DNA of 45,207 nucleotides from an uncultured Bacteroidota bacterium (lineage in GTDB: Bacteria; Bacteroidota; Bacteroidia; UBA4408). The stretch is from the NCBI GenBank assembly GCA_903840505.1, contig CAIMGI010000182.1:1-45207 (forward strand). Direction: 5' to 3'. Under the pieces are notes generated by a model. The model did not search any database and was not told where the DNA came from. It saw only the letters and a list, made by a program, of their open reading frames with translations. Positions within the stretch are counted from its first letter, which is position 1, and every line of letters begins with the position of its first letter. The translations under genes and the position numbers were made by a program. Below, one piece after another: positions 8,135 through 14,721 of this stretch.

Positions 8135-8867
8135 ATGTGTTACAACATTTCCAATCTAACAAAAGACGAAAAAACTTTAGAGAAAAAACTCGGAGCGACT
8201 TATCCTAAAAAGTTAGGACAACTTAAAGTCAAATATTCTGTTTCTGGTTATTCTCATCCCGACTTGCCCATTCTGACAGCAGAGCAACCAGATGAATTTC
8301 AATTATATAATTGGGGCTTAATACCAAAGTGGACTCCGAATCCTGAACTTGCAAAACAATATTCAAAAAATAATTAAAATTCAAAATCTGAAACCATCTT
8401 TGAAAAGCCCTCTTTCAACGGACCTATTAAGAAACAGAGGTGTATAATTCCTGTTACGGGTTTCTTTGAGTGGCGTGACTTCAATAAAAATAAATATCCC
8501 TATTTAATTAAATTAAAAGACGAAGAAATATTTTGCCTCGCTGGAATTTACGACACTTGGGTAAATAAAGAGACAGGTGAACTAAAAAACACTTTTAGTA
8601 TTATCACCACTGAAGCGAATCCTTTAATGGCGAAAATCCATAATTTAAAATTGCGTATGCCTTTCATCTTACAAAAAGACAAAAAGAACTTGGCTTGACC
8701 CTAATTTAAAGGAAACGGAAATCCAAGAACTAATGAAACCGATTAGTGAAACTTTTATGACAGCTCATACAATTAGTAAACGAATAACAAGTAGGACTGT
8801 CGATCCTAATTCTCCTGAGACAATTGAACCATTTGAATACCCTGAATTAATACTTGCAGACAGTTGA
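8135..8867 (+). pseudogene. SRAP/YedK-family (SOS response-associated peptidase) gene, disrupted
   Basis: SRAP proteins crosslink through Cys2 to abasic sites in single-stranded DNA. The true start is the ATG at 8135, giving MCYN with Cys2 in place. The frame continues to WGLIPKW, then an in-frame TAA at 8375-8377 interrupts it exactly where the family has the 'NTLNAKSETI' region. Homology resumes in the same frame (SKSETIFEKPSF, GFFEW with the active-site Glu, ITTEANPLMAKIH, RMPFIL). A second lesion at about 8681-8687, best explained by one extra A in AAAAA, ends that frame at 8696. The next frame then supplies TWLDPNL to the natural stop at 8865-8867. Undoing both lesions would give a full-length protein of about 244 residues. 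The gene follows the attC-like element by 42 bp. Two sequencing errors are the alternative explanation. Confidence 0.85.
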
Positions 8868-8934
8868 AAGGGACGTAAATAGTATTTACCATCCGCAGGC
8901 ATTTATTCGCCTAATTTCCCAAACAAATATTTCC

Positions 8935-8942
8935 TAATTTTG
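8935..8942 (+). promoter_or_regulatory. -7 element TAATTTTG of the Crp/Fnr gene, almost abutting its start
   Basis: An exact TAnnTTTG match ending 4 bp before the ATG at 8947. With the usual 3-5 nt from this element to +1, the mRNA would be leaderless or nearly so. No convincing -33 TTG is seen at 17-23 bp. Confidence 0.45.
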
Positions 8943-8946
8943 CGGT

Positions 8947-9567
8947 ATGGAATTAAACAGCTTAAAAGAATTCAACAGCATTCCCGAAATAAGCGAAAAA
9001 CTATCGGAATTCGGAATTTCAAAAACCTTTGCCGAAGGAGATATCATTTTAAATGAAAATGCATACATAAAAGCCATTCCCATTGTAACAAAAGGAAGTA
9101 TAAGGGTAATGCGTGCAGATGAAGACGGCAGAGAAATTCTACTCTATTATATTAAAGCAGGTGAAAGTTGTATTATGTCGTTTTTAGGCGGTATACACCA
9201 CGATACAAGTAAAGTAAAAGCAATTGCCGAGGAAGAAACCGAAATACTATTTATTCCTATTGACAAAGTGAGCCTGCTTATAAAGGAGTATCCCGAATGG
9301 TTGGATTATATTTTCCGATTGTACCACAAACGTTTCGAAGAGTTATTAGAAGTAGTAAATGCTGTGGCATTTAAAAAAATGGATGAACGTTTATTGAATT
9401 TCATCAAAATGAAGTGTGAGCTCACCAAAAGTCATACGCTGTATGTAACCCACGAACAAATAGCAAACGAGCTGGGAACCGTTCGTGTTGTGGTTTCACG
9501 CTTGTTAAAACAAATGGAAGATGAAAACCTTGTAAAATTGGGCAGAAATAAAATCACCCTTATGTGA
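8947..9567 (+). CDS. Crp/Fnr-family transcriptional regulator of the sulfur operon
   Basis: 206 residues. A cyclic-nucleotide-binding-like beta-barrel (about 20-115) is followed by a long dimer helix (about 117-145) and a winged helix-turn-helix (about 165-206). The recognition helix reads GTVRVVVSRLLKQME. Arg and Ser-Arg are kept, but the Glu that follows the first Arg in CRP (SRETVGR) is Val here. There is no FNR-type N-terminal cysteine cluster; the only cysteines are Cys75 and Cys157, which could sense persulfide or redox state (inference). The stop codon lies inside a perfect TGTGAC-N4-GTCACA palindrome that precedes the downstream sulfur operon by 68 bp, so the protein very likely binds there. 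Its position directly upstream of the operon and the paired operators support a role in sulfide or persulfide response. Confidence 0.92.
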   Translation: MELNSLKEFNSIPEISEKLSEFGISKTFAEGDIILNENAYIKAIPIVTKGSIRVMRADEDGREILLYYIKAGESCIMSFLGGIHHDTSKVKAIAEEETEILFIPIDKVSLLIKEYPEWLDYIFRLYHKRFEELLEVVNAVAFKKMDERLLNFIKMKCELTKSHTLYVTHEQIANELGTVRVVVSRLLKQMEDENLVKLGRNKITLM

Positions 9568-9578
9568 CAAAAGTCACA
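9563..9578. promoter_or_regulatory. Crp/Fnr operator 1, perfect palindrome
   Basis: TGTGAC-AAAA-GTCACA is a perfect 16 bp inverted repeat matching the CRP-type consensus TGTGA-N6-TCACA. Its centre (9570.5) lies 30 bp before ACCTTTG of the operon promoter, i.e. near -41 of the predicted start, a class II activator position. It overlaps the stop codon of the regulator gene. Confidence 0.8.
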
Positions 9579-9599
9579 ATTCCTCCCCTTTTATTGTTT

Positions 9600-9607
9600 G
9601 ACCTTTG
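9600..9607 (+). promoter_or_regulatory. -7 element GACCTTTG of the sulfur operon
   Basis: Seven of eight positions match TAnnTTTG. There is no -33 TTG at the standard spacing, consistent with activator dependence on the operator centred about 30 bp upstream. Confidence 0.5.
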
Positions 9608-9645
9608 TATTGTTAAAAATAAAAACAATCTAAAACCTCAAACAA

Positions 9646-9852
9646 ATGAAAGCAAATATGGGAACCCTTGACAAAGTAATAAGAATACTTGTCGCAATTG
9701 TAATCGCAGTACTATACTTTACAAATCAAATTTCAGGAACAACAGCAATCGTGCTATTAATTCTTGCGGGTGTATTTATCCTCACCAGCTTTATGAGCTT
9801 TTGCCCTTTGTATTTACCCTTTGGCATATCTACCAAGAAAAAGGAAAAATAA
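9646..9852 (+). CDS. DUF2892 (YgaP-like) small membrane protein
   Basis: 68 residues with two transmembrane helices (about 10-25 and 32-50), a family glycine hinge between them, and the signature FCPLYLPFGIST around Cys53. DUF2892 is the membrane part of E. coli YgaP, in which it is fused to a rhodanese; here the rhodaneses are separate genes further down the operon. The role in persulfide or thiosulfate handling is inferred from that architecture. It is the first gene after the operator-promoter region, with 1 nt between its stop and the next start. Confidence 0.85.
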   Translation: MKANMGTLDKVIRILVAIVIAVLYFTNQISGTTAIVLLILAGVFILTSFMSFCPLYLPFGISTKKKEK

Positions 9853-9853
9853 A

Positions 9854-10228
9854 ATGGAATTACAAAGTGCAGTCATCGTTACCTTAATTGGTACAGTTGC
9901 CGGACTACTCAGTGGTTTACTTGGTTTGGGAGGAGCAATTATAATAATTCCTTCACTGGTAATATTATTGGGTTATTCACAACAAATGGCACAAGGTACA
10001 GCATTGATGATGATGGTATTGCCGGTGGGTGCCTTGGCTGCATTTCAGTATTACCAAAAAGGTCTTGTGGATATAAAAGCAGCCATCATTATGGCTGCTT
10101 TCTTTTTTATTGGAGGCTACTTTGGTGCAAAGTTTACAACACAAATTTCGGCAGATGTATTGAAAAAAGCATTTGCATTGATGTTGGTTGTAATTGCGGT
10201 TAAAATGTGGTTTTTTGATAAGCAATAA
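9854..10228 (+). CDS. Half-length TauE/SafE (TSUP) sulfite/sulfur-anion transporter
   Basis: 124 residues from the ATG at 9854, one nucleotide after the upstream stop. It has about four hydrophobic helices and the TSUP signature GLLSGLLGLGGAIIIIPSLV at the N-terminus. Classical TauE/SafE exporters have two such repeats in about 250 residues; this protein has one and would need to act as a homodimer or with another half. Sulfite, thiosulfate or another sulfur anion is the likely substrate given the operon. An alternative upstream start at 9821 would overlap the previous gene and is rejected. Confidence 0.85.
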   Translation: MELQSAVIVTLIGTVAGLLSGLLGLGGAIIIIPSLVILLGYSQQMAQGTALMMMVLPVGALAAFQYYQKGLVDIKAAIIMAAFFFIGGYFGAKFTTQISADVLKKAFALMLVVIAVKMWFFDKQ

Positions 10229-10242
10229 AAATAATTTGCTTG

Positions 10243-10258
10243 TGTAACAAAAGTAGCT
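10243..10258. promoter_or_regulatory. Crp/Fnr operator 2, degenerate copy
   Basis: TGTAACAAAAGTAGCT matches the perfect operator at 12 of 16 positions, including ACAAAAGT in the middle. Its centre (10250.5) is 30 bp before ACCTTTG at 10281-10287, exactly the geometry of operator 1. Confidence 0.6.
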
Positions 10259-10279
10259 GTGCTGCAATATTTGCCAAAC

Positions 10280-10287
10280 TACCTTTG
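10280..10287 (+). promoter_or_regulatory. -7 element TACCTTTG, internal promoter before the persulfide dioxygenase
   Basis: An exact TAnnTTTG match, 26 bp before the ATG at 10313. No -33 TTG lies at the standard spacing; the degenerate Crp operator occupies the activator position. Confidence 0.55.
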
Positions 10288-10312
10288 TTCTATCAAATTA
10301 AAAATAAACAAA

Positions 10313-11668
10313 ATGGAAATCAAACAATTTGAAGACAAGAATTTAGCCCACTTCTCTTATGCTATTTTAAGCAAAGGTGAAATAGCTTTAATTGATCCGG
10401 CAAGAAACCCACAAGCTTACTATGATTTTGCAAAACAAAACAATGCTAAAATCACAGCAGTAGTGGAAACACACCCTCACGCTGATTTTGTAAGCAGCCA
10501 TTTGGAAATTTCCAACACCACAGGAGCAACTATTTATGTGAGTAAATTAGTGGAGGCAGAATATCAGCATCAAACATTTGATGATGGTGACGCGATTGTT
10601 TTAGGAAACATTACTTTAAAATCAATCAATACACCGGGGCATTCGCCCGACAGCATAAGCATTGTAGCCATTGATGAAAAGGGAAAAGCACAAGCTGTTT
10701 TTACAGGCGATACCTTATTTATTGGCGACTGTGGCAGACCTGATTTACGAGAACAAGCAGGTGCAATAACCGCAACAAGAGAAAGTTTAGCCAAGCAAAT
10801 GTATCATTCGTTGCGTAACAAATTAATGGTCCTACCGGACGATGTGTTGGTTTACCCTGCACACGGTGCCGGAAGTTTATGTGGAAAAGGCTTAAGTGAA
10901 AGCACTACTAGTACCATTGGAGAAGAAAAAGCGGGTAATTGGAGTTTGAAAAACAGCAGCGAAACTGATTTTGTGAAGCAGCTATTGTCAGACCAACCTT
11001 TTATTCCCAAATACTTCCCCTTTGATGTTGCTGTGAATAAAAAAGGAGCAGAAAATTTTTCAACCAGTATTTCGTCCGTTGCAAAAAGAGAAGCCATTAC
11101 CTGTCAAGGCTGTGCTAATGAGCTTAATCCTAAATTTACAATTATTGATACGCGTCCTCAGAACGAATTCAAAAAAGCACATTTTAAAAATGCCATTAAC
11201 TTAATGAACGATACAAAATTTGAAACCTGGTTGGGAAGTATCATTCATCCGAATGAAAAATTTTACCTGATTGCTGAAAATGAAACTGAACTAAATGCAC
11301 TCATTGAACGCACAGCTAAAATTGGATACGAAAAACAAATTGAATTGGAATTTACTACAGATTTTGGAAATACGCAAATGCACTTTTTTGACAGCAAGGA
11401 ATTGAGAGAGAATGAAGAAGCCTTTACAATTGTTGATATTCGCAGCGAGGCTGAAGCAAAAAGCAATAAAATATTTGCCAATGCAATTCACATTCCATTG
11501 CACGAGCTAAGAGAGCGAACCAACGAAATACCTTTACACAAACCAATAGTGGTTCATTGTGCAGGCGGATACCGCAGTGCTGCCGGAAGCAGCATCATAA
11601 AATCTAATCTAAATGGAACTTCGCAAGTATTTGATTTAAGCGAAGACGTTAAAACATTTCAGAAATGA
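10313..11668 (+). CDS. Persulfide dioxygenase-rhodanese fusion (CstB/ETHE1-like)
   Basis: 451 residues in three parts. Residues 1-250 are a metallo-beta-lactamase fold of the ETHE1 type: HPHAD (His54, His56, Asp58), GH at 109-110, GD at 132-133 and PAH at 182-184. Such enzymes oxidise glutathione or other persulfides to sulfite with one Fe(II). Phe59 replaces the last His of HxHxDH, acceptable because ETHE1 enzymes bind a single iron. Residues about 263-345 are a rhodanese-like domain whose active-site loop has no cysteine. Residues about 365-451 are an active-looking rhodanese with loop Cys416-AGGY-Arg421. The order dioxygenase / inactive rhodanese / active rhodanese matches staphylococcal CstB. 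The start at 10313 is chosen because an earlier one at 10259 precedes the promoter. The stop overlaps the next start (ATGA). Confidence 0.92.
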   Translation: MEIKQFEDKNLAHFSYAILSKGEIALIDPARNPQAYYDFAKQNNAKITAVVETHPHADFVSSHLEISNTTGATIYVSKLVEAEYQHQTFDDGDAIVLGNITLKSINTPGHSPDSISIVAIDEKGKAQAVFTGDTLFIGDCGRPDLREQAGAITATRESLAKQMYHSLRNKLMVLPDDVLVYPAHGAGSLCGKGLSESTTSTIGEEKAGNWSLKNSSETDFVKQLLSDQPFIPKYFPFDVAVNKKGAENFSTSISSVAKREAITCQGCANELNPKFTIIDTRPQNEFKKAHFKNAINLMNDTKFETWLGSIIHPNEKFYLIAENETELNALIERTAKIGYEKQIELEFTTDFGNTQMHFFDSKELRENEEAFTIVDIRSEAEAKSNKIFANAIHIPLHELRERTNEIPLHKPIVVHCAGGYRSAAGSSIIKSNLNGTSQVFDLSEDVKTFQK

Positions 11669-11850
11669 ATTTCATACTAAAAAACAAGTTTACCATTATT
11701 GGTGTAGCAGTAGGAGCTATTGGAGGATACCTATACTATCACTTTGTAGGTTGCTCAAGCGGCACTTGTGCCATAACTTCAAAGCCACTGAACAGTACAC
11801 TGTATGGAGCTTTAATGGGCGGATTATTCTTTAACATTTTAAAAAAATAA
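11665..11850 (+). CDS. DUF6132-like small membrane protein with paired cysteines
   Basis: 61 residues with two hydrophobic helices around a loop GCSSGTC (Cys30 and Cys35) followed by AITSKP. This arrangement is recurrent in small Bacteroidota proteins beside rhodaneses, listed to my memory as DUF6132. The cysteine pair facing one side of the membrane suggests a persulfide relay or a sulfur-transport subunit, which is inference. It is translationally coupled to the dioxygenase by ATGA. Confidence 0.72.
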   Translation: MNFILKNKFTIIGVAVGAIGGYLYYHFVGCSSGTCAITSKPLNSTLYGALMGGLFFNILKK

Positions 11851-11855
11851 ACACA

Positions 11856-12140
11856 ATGAACATAGAAAAAATCATCAAGGAAAAAAAAGGCACCATCATA
11901 GATGTGCGATCACCTGAAGAGTTCAGATCAGGAAATGTAATGGGTTCCATCAATGTTCCTTTGCAGGAAATCCCTAGACGTATGGAAGAATTGAAAAATT
12001 TAAGTAACCCATTGGTATTGTGCTGTGCATCAGGTGGAAGAAGCGGACAAGCACACCAATATCTTGCCCAACAAGGCATAGAATGCTACAATGGAGGATC
12101 TTGGTTAGATGTAAATTATTATCAATCACAAACACTATAA
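11856..12140 (+). CDS. Single-domain rhodanese
   Basis: 94 residues, one rhodanese domain: IIDVRSPEEF at 14-23, the CH2A-type motif, and the active-site loop Cys57-ASGG-Arg62. No signal peptide, so cytoplasmic. It would carry a persulfide on Cys57 and pass sulfane sulfur between donors such as thiosulfate or low-molecular-weight persulfides and acceptors such as the dioxygenase. A second cysteine, Cys56, sits directly before the nucleophile. It lies 5 nt from the upstream gene and 4 nt from the next. Confidence 0.9.
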   Translation: MNIEKIIKEKKGTIIDVRSPEEFRSGNVMGSINVPLQEIPRRMEELKNLSNPLVLCCASGGRSGQAHQYLAQQGIECYNGGSWLDVNYYQSQTL

Positions 12141-12144
12141 TACT

Positions 12145-12462
12145 ATGATAAACACATTAAAACAACTATTGGGCTTTGGTCCTAAAGTAAATTATTCTGA
12201 ACTTGTAAAACAAGGTGCAATTATATTGGATGTTCGAAGCAAAGGTGAATACGCCAGTGGACACATCAAAGGATCCGTTAATATTTCGGTGGATGCACTG
12301 AATAACAACTTGAATAAGTTGAAAGATAAAAACAAAACAATTATTACCTGTTGTGCATCGGGTATGCGCAGTGCATCTGCGAAAAGCATTTTAAAGTCGA
12401 ATGGTTTTACCCAGGTTCACAACGGTGGTGCTTGGAGCAGTTTACAACACAAAATAAAATGA
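12145..12462 (+). CDS. Single-domain rhodanese (second copy)
   Basis: 105 residues: an N-terminal leader of about 15 residues, then LDVRSKGEYASGH (28-40) and the active-site loop Cys70-ASGM-Arg75, again with a cysteine (Cys69) directly before the nucleophile. It resembles the preceding gene but is clearly diverged, so the two may use different partners. The stop overlaps the next start (ATGA, 12459-12462). Confidence 0.9.
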   Translation: MINTLKQLLGFGPKVNYSELVKQGAIILDVRSKGEYASGHIKGSVNISVDALNNNLNKLKDKNKTIITCCASGMRSASAKSILKSNGFTQVHNGGAWSSLQHKIK

Positions 12463-12707
12463 TAAAACAAACACTTTTCACCGGTTGGAATGCAATGCGA
12501 TGGATTCGTTTGGCCTTGGGAATTTTTATTGCCATACAAGCTGTTCAAATGCACGACACGCTTTCGGGAATTATTGCCGCATTCTTTTTGTTTCAGGCAA
12601 TTACAAATACCGGCTGTTGTGGAGTCACAGGCTGCGCTGTTCCAACAAATAAAAGCAAATCAAACAAGATAGAAGACATTGAATACGAAGAAATAAAAAC
12701 AAAATAA
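12459..12707 (+). CDS. Small membrane protein with GCCG...C motif
   Basis: 82 residues from the ATG at 12459 that overlaps the upstream stop. Two hydrophobic helices (about 14-30 and 34-50) are followed by TGCCGVTGC (Cys53, Cys54, Cys59) and a charged cytoplasmic tail. It resembles the DUF2892-type hairpin seen at the start of the operon. I recognise the pattern from other Bacteroidota rhodanese clusters but know no tested function. The three cysteines at the membrane surface fit thiol or persulfide exchange, as inference. Confidence 0.72.
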   Translation: MIKQTLFTGWNAMRWIRLALGIFIAIQAVQMHDTLSGIIAAFFLFQAITNTGCCGVTGCAVPTNKSKSNKIEDIEYEEIKTK

Positions 12708-12708
12708 A

Positions 12709-13140
12709 ATGGAAGCACATTATTACAACGTAAATTTAAATTGGGTAGCGGATAGAAAAGGAGAAATGTCATCTCCCGAACTGCAAAACAAAATTGAGGT
12801 AGCCACTCCCCCACAATTTCCAAAAGGAATGGAAGGAATTTGGTCGCCCGAACATTTACTTACCGCTGCTGTAAACAGTTGCTTTATGACTACTTTTTTA
12901 TCTATCGCTGAAAACTCCAAATTAGAATTTGTAAGTTTTAATTGCGCAGCAAAAGGTAAATTAGAACAAGTGGAGGGCAAATTTTTAATGACGGAAGTTA
13001 TACTTGAACCAACCTTAGTTATTACAAAAGAAGCCGACAAAGAAAAAGCCGAAAGGGTACTTCAAAAATCGGAAGCAGCTTGTTTAATTTCCAATTCAAT
13101 AAAATCTAAAGTATCTTTAATCACTACTATACAATACTAA
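12709..13140 (+). CDS. OsmC/Ohr-family thiol peroxidase
   Basis: 143 residues. It has the OsmC fold with both reactive cysteines, Cys58 (in NSCFMTTFL) and Cys125 (in EAACLISNS), at the family spacing. OsmC-like proteins reduce organic hydroperoxides, and some reduce or bind persulfides; the sulfur operon favours the latter or a protective role. [13 protein letters not shown] at 46-58 is the family's conserved helix start. It begins 1 nt after the previous stop. Confidence 0.9.
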   Translation: MEAHYYNVNLNWVADRKGEMSSPELQNKIEVATPPQFPKGMEGIWSPEHLLTAAVNSCFMTTFLSIAENSKLEFVSFNCAAKGKLEQVEGKFLMTEVILEPTLVITKEADKEKAERVLQKSEAACLISNSIKSKVSLITTIQY

Positions 13141-13142
13141 AA

Positions 13143-13442
13143 ATGTCAAACTTTTCAGAAATAATAAAAAGCAACACCCCTACCTTGGTAGACTTCTCAG
13201 CCGAGTGGTGCGGTCCTTGCAAAATGATGAAACCCATTTTAGCAGAATTAAAAACGCTGATGGGCGATAAAGCAACCATTTTAAAAATTGATGTAGATAA
13301 GAATCCGCAAGTTTCGAGCACCTATCAAATTCAAGGTGTACCCACACTCATACTTTTTAAAAATGGAGAAATCAAGTGGCGCCAGTCGGGTGTTATCTCT
13401 GCAAATAATCTCCAACAAATTATAAACCAACATTTAAACTAA
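13143..13442 (+). CDS. trxA: Thioredoxin
   Basis: 99 residues, cytoplasmic. Active site WCGPC with Cys23 and Cys26, the buried Asp in LVDFSAEW, and the cis-proline Pro67 in GVPT. It would regenerate rhodanese and OsmC cysteines by reducing persulfides or disulfides; the latter link is inferred from the operon. Two nucleotides separate it from osmC and five from the next gene. Confidence 0.93.
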   Translation: MSNFSEIIKSNTPTLVDFSAEWCGPCKMMKPILAELKTLMGDKATILKIDVDKNPQVSSTYQIQGVPTLILFKNGEIKWRQSGVISANNLQQIINQHLN

Positions 13443-13447
13443 AAAGA

Positions 13448-14164
13448 ATGAGAAATTACTTTATTATTGGCTTTACAAGTGTTGCTATTTTGTTCAATGC
13501 CTGTACAAATGGGCAAACACAGAACTCGAAATCCAGCCTTTCGGCAACGGAATTTTCAGAAAAAATAAAAGAACTGTCAACAGCTCCCATAGTAGATGTT
13601 CGAACACCCGAAGAATTTTTAAGCGGACATATACAAAATGCAAAAAACATCAACTGGAATGGAAATGATTTTGATAAACAAATTTCCAATTTGGACAAAT
13701 CAAAACCTGTATTTGTTTACTGTTTAAGTGGGGGAAGAAGTTCCTCGGCAGCGAACCAAATGCGTTCCGAAGGATTTAAGGAAGTGTATGAATTAAATGG
13801 TGGTATGATGAAATGGCGAGCGGCCAATCTTCCTGAAACAACAGATAATAGCAATGCATCAACAGGAATGAGCAAACAACAATTTGACAAATTACTCGCA
13901 TCGGATAAATTGGTATTGATTGATTTTTATGCTGACTGGTGTGCCCCTTGCAAAAAAATGAAACCTTATTTAGAGGAAATTTCAAAAGAGATGTCTGACA
14001 AAGTTGTTGTCATTCGTATCAATGCTGATGAGAATAAATCGCTTTGTAAAGAATTAAAAATTGACGGGCTTCCTGTGCTACAACTATACAAGGGTCAACA
14101 ACTAACCTGGTCAAATACCGGTTATATTGAGAAAGCAGATGTGGTAAAGAAAATCAATAAATAA
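13448..14164 (+). CDS. Rhodanese-thioredoxin fusion, putative periplasmic lipoprotein
   Basis: 238 residues. A signal sequence ends in ILFNAC with Cys19 as a probable lipidation site (the lipobox is not fully canonical). A rhodanese domain (about 30-128) carries loop Cys92-LSGG-Arg97, and a thioredoxin domain (about 140-238) carries WCAPC (Cys165, Cys168) and cis-Pro209. Putting a persulfide carrier and its reductant in one exported chain suggests a periplasmic sulfane-sulfur acceptor, complementing the cytoplasmic rhodaneses and thioredoxin of the same operon. It is the last gene of the run and is convergent with the EVE gene 33 bp away. Confidence 0.88.
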   Translation: MRNYFIIGFTSVAILFNACTNGQTQNSKSSLSATEFSEKIKELSTAPIVDVRTPEEFLSGHIQNAKNINWNGNDFDKQISNLDKSKPVFVYCLSGGRSSSAANQMRSEGFKEVYELNGGMMKWRAANLPETTDNSNASTGMSKQQFDKLLASDKLVLIDFYADWCAPCKKMKPYLEEISKEMSDKVVVIRINADENKSLCKELKIDGLPVLQLYKGQQLTWSNTGYIEKADVVKKINK

Positions 14165-14197
14165 GAGGCGTAAATATGTAATAAATTAAGGTAAAAG

Positions 14198-14614
14198 CTA
14201 CTTTTTCTTTGCTTCCGACAATTCTAAAATATAATCGAACTCCTCAACTTTAAGGGGCATTACTGATAATCGAGGAATACGCACAAGCGCTATACCTTGT
14301 AATTTTTTCTCTGCTTTTATTTGCGCCAAAGTAACGGGCTTTTTAAGTTTCTTAAAGGGCTTTAAATCTACTGCTACCCAATTGGCATCATCGCTGCTCG
14401 GGTCTTGGTAATGTTCCTTGGCAACTTTTGCAATTCCAACCACTTCCATCCCCTCATTGCTGTGATAAAATAGCACCAAATCACCCTTTTTCATCTCCCT
14501 CAAACTATTGCGGGCAGCATAGTTGCGAACACCATCCCAAAAGGTAATACCATCTTTTTCAAATTTATCCCAAGAGTACTTTACGGGCTCCGATTTTACC
14601 AACCAATGATTCAT
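14198..14614 (-). CDS. EVE domain protein (THYN1-like)
   Basis: 138 residues covering one complete EVE domain: WLVKSEP at the start, FWDGVRNYAARNSLREMKKGDLVLFYHS at about 25-52, GIAKV and ALVRIPRLSVMPL near the end. EVE domains share the PUA-like fold and bind modified bases in DNA or RNA; members occur in restriction and RNA-modification contexts. Here it stands alone, so the target is unknown. An imperfect -7 element (TAACTTTA on the minus strand) lies at 14635-14642. Confidence 0.9.
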   Translation of the reverse strand: MNHWLVKSEPVKYSWDKFEKDGITFWDGVRNYAARNSLREMKKGDLVLFYHSNEGMEVVGIAKVAKEHYQDPSSDDANWVAVDLKPFKKLKKPVTLAQIKAEKKLQGIALVRIPRLSVMPLKVEEFDYILELSEAKKK

Positions 14615-14668
14615 ATTTATAATTATTTGTTGCGTAAAGTTAAATAAAGTCCCCCACCGATTAAAATA

Positions 14669-14702
14669 TTTTGTAAAAAGCGCTGTTTTTCTCTTAAATT
14701 TG
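14669..14702 (+). promoter_or_regulatory. Promoter of the pyruvate dehydrogenase genes
   Basis: TTTTG (14669-14673), a 21 bp spacer, then TAAATTTG (14695-14702): a full match to TTG-N17-23-TAnnTTTG. The predicted start near 14706 gives a leader of about 15 nt before the ATG at 14722. Confidence 0.65.
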
Positions 14703-14721
14703 TAAGTCTATTAAATTTACT

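Noticed and set aside
10313-11668. Loss of the final His of HxHxDH as an inactive dioxygenase
   Set aside because: ETHE1-type enzymes use one iron bound by two His and one Asp. The ligand positions (His54, His110, Asp133 in the expected places) remain.
12351-12458. Longer start for the GCCG membrane protein
   Set aside because: It would overlap the rhodanese coding region. The ATGA overlap at 12459 is the natural start.
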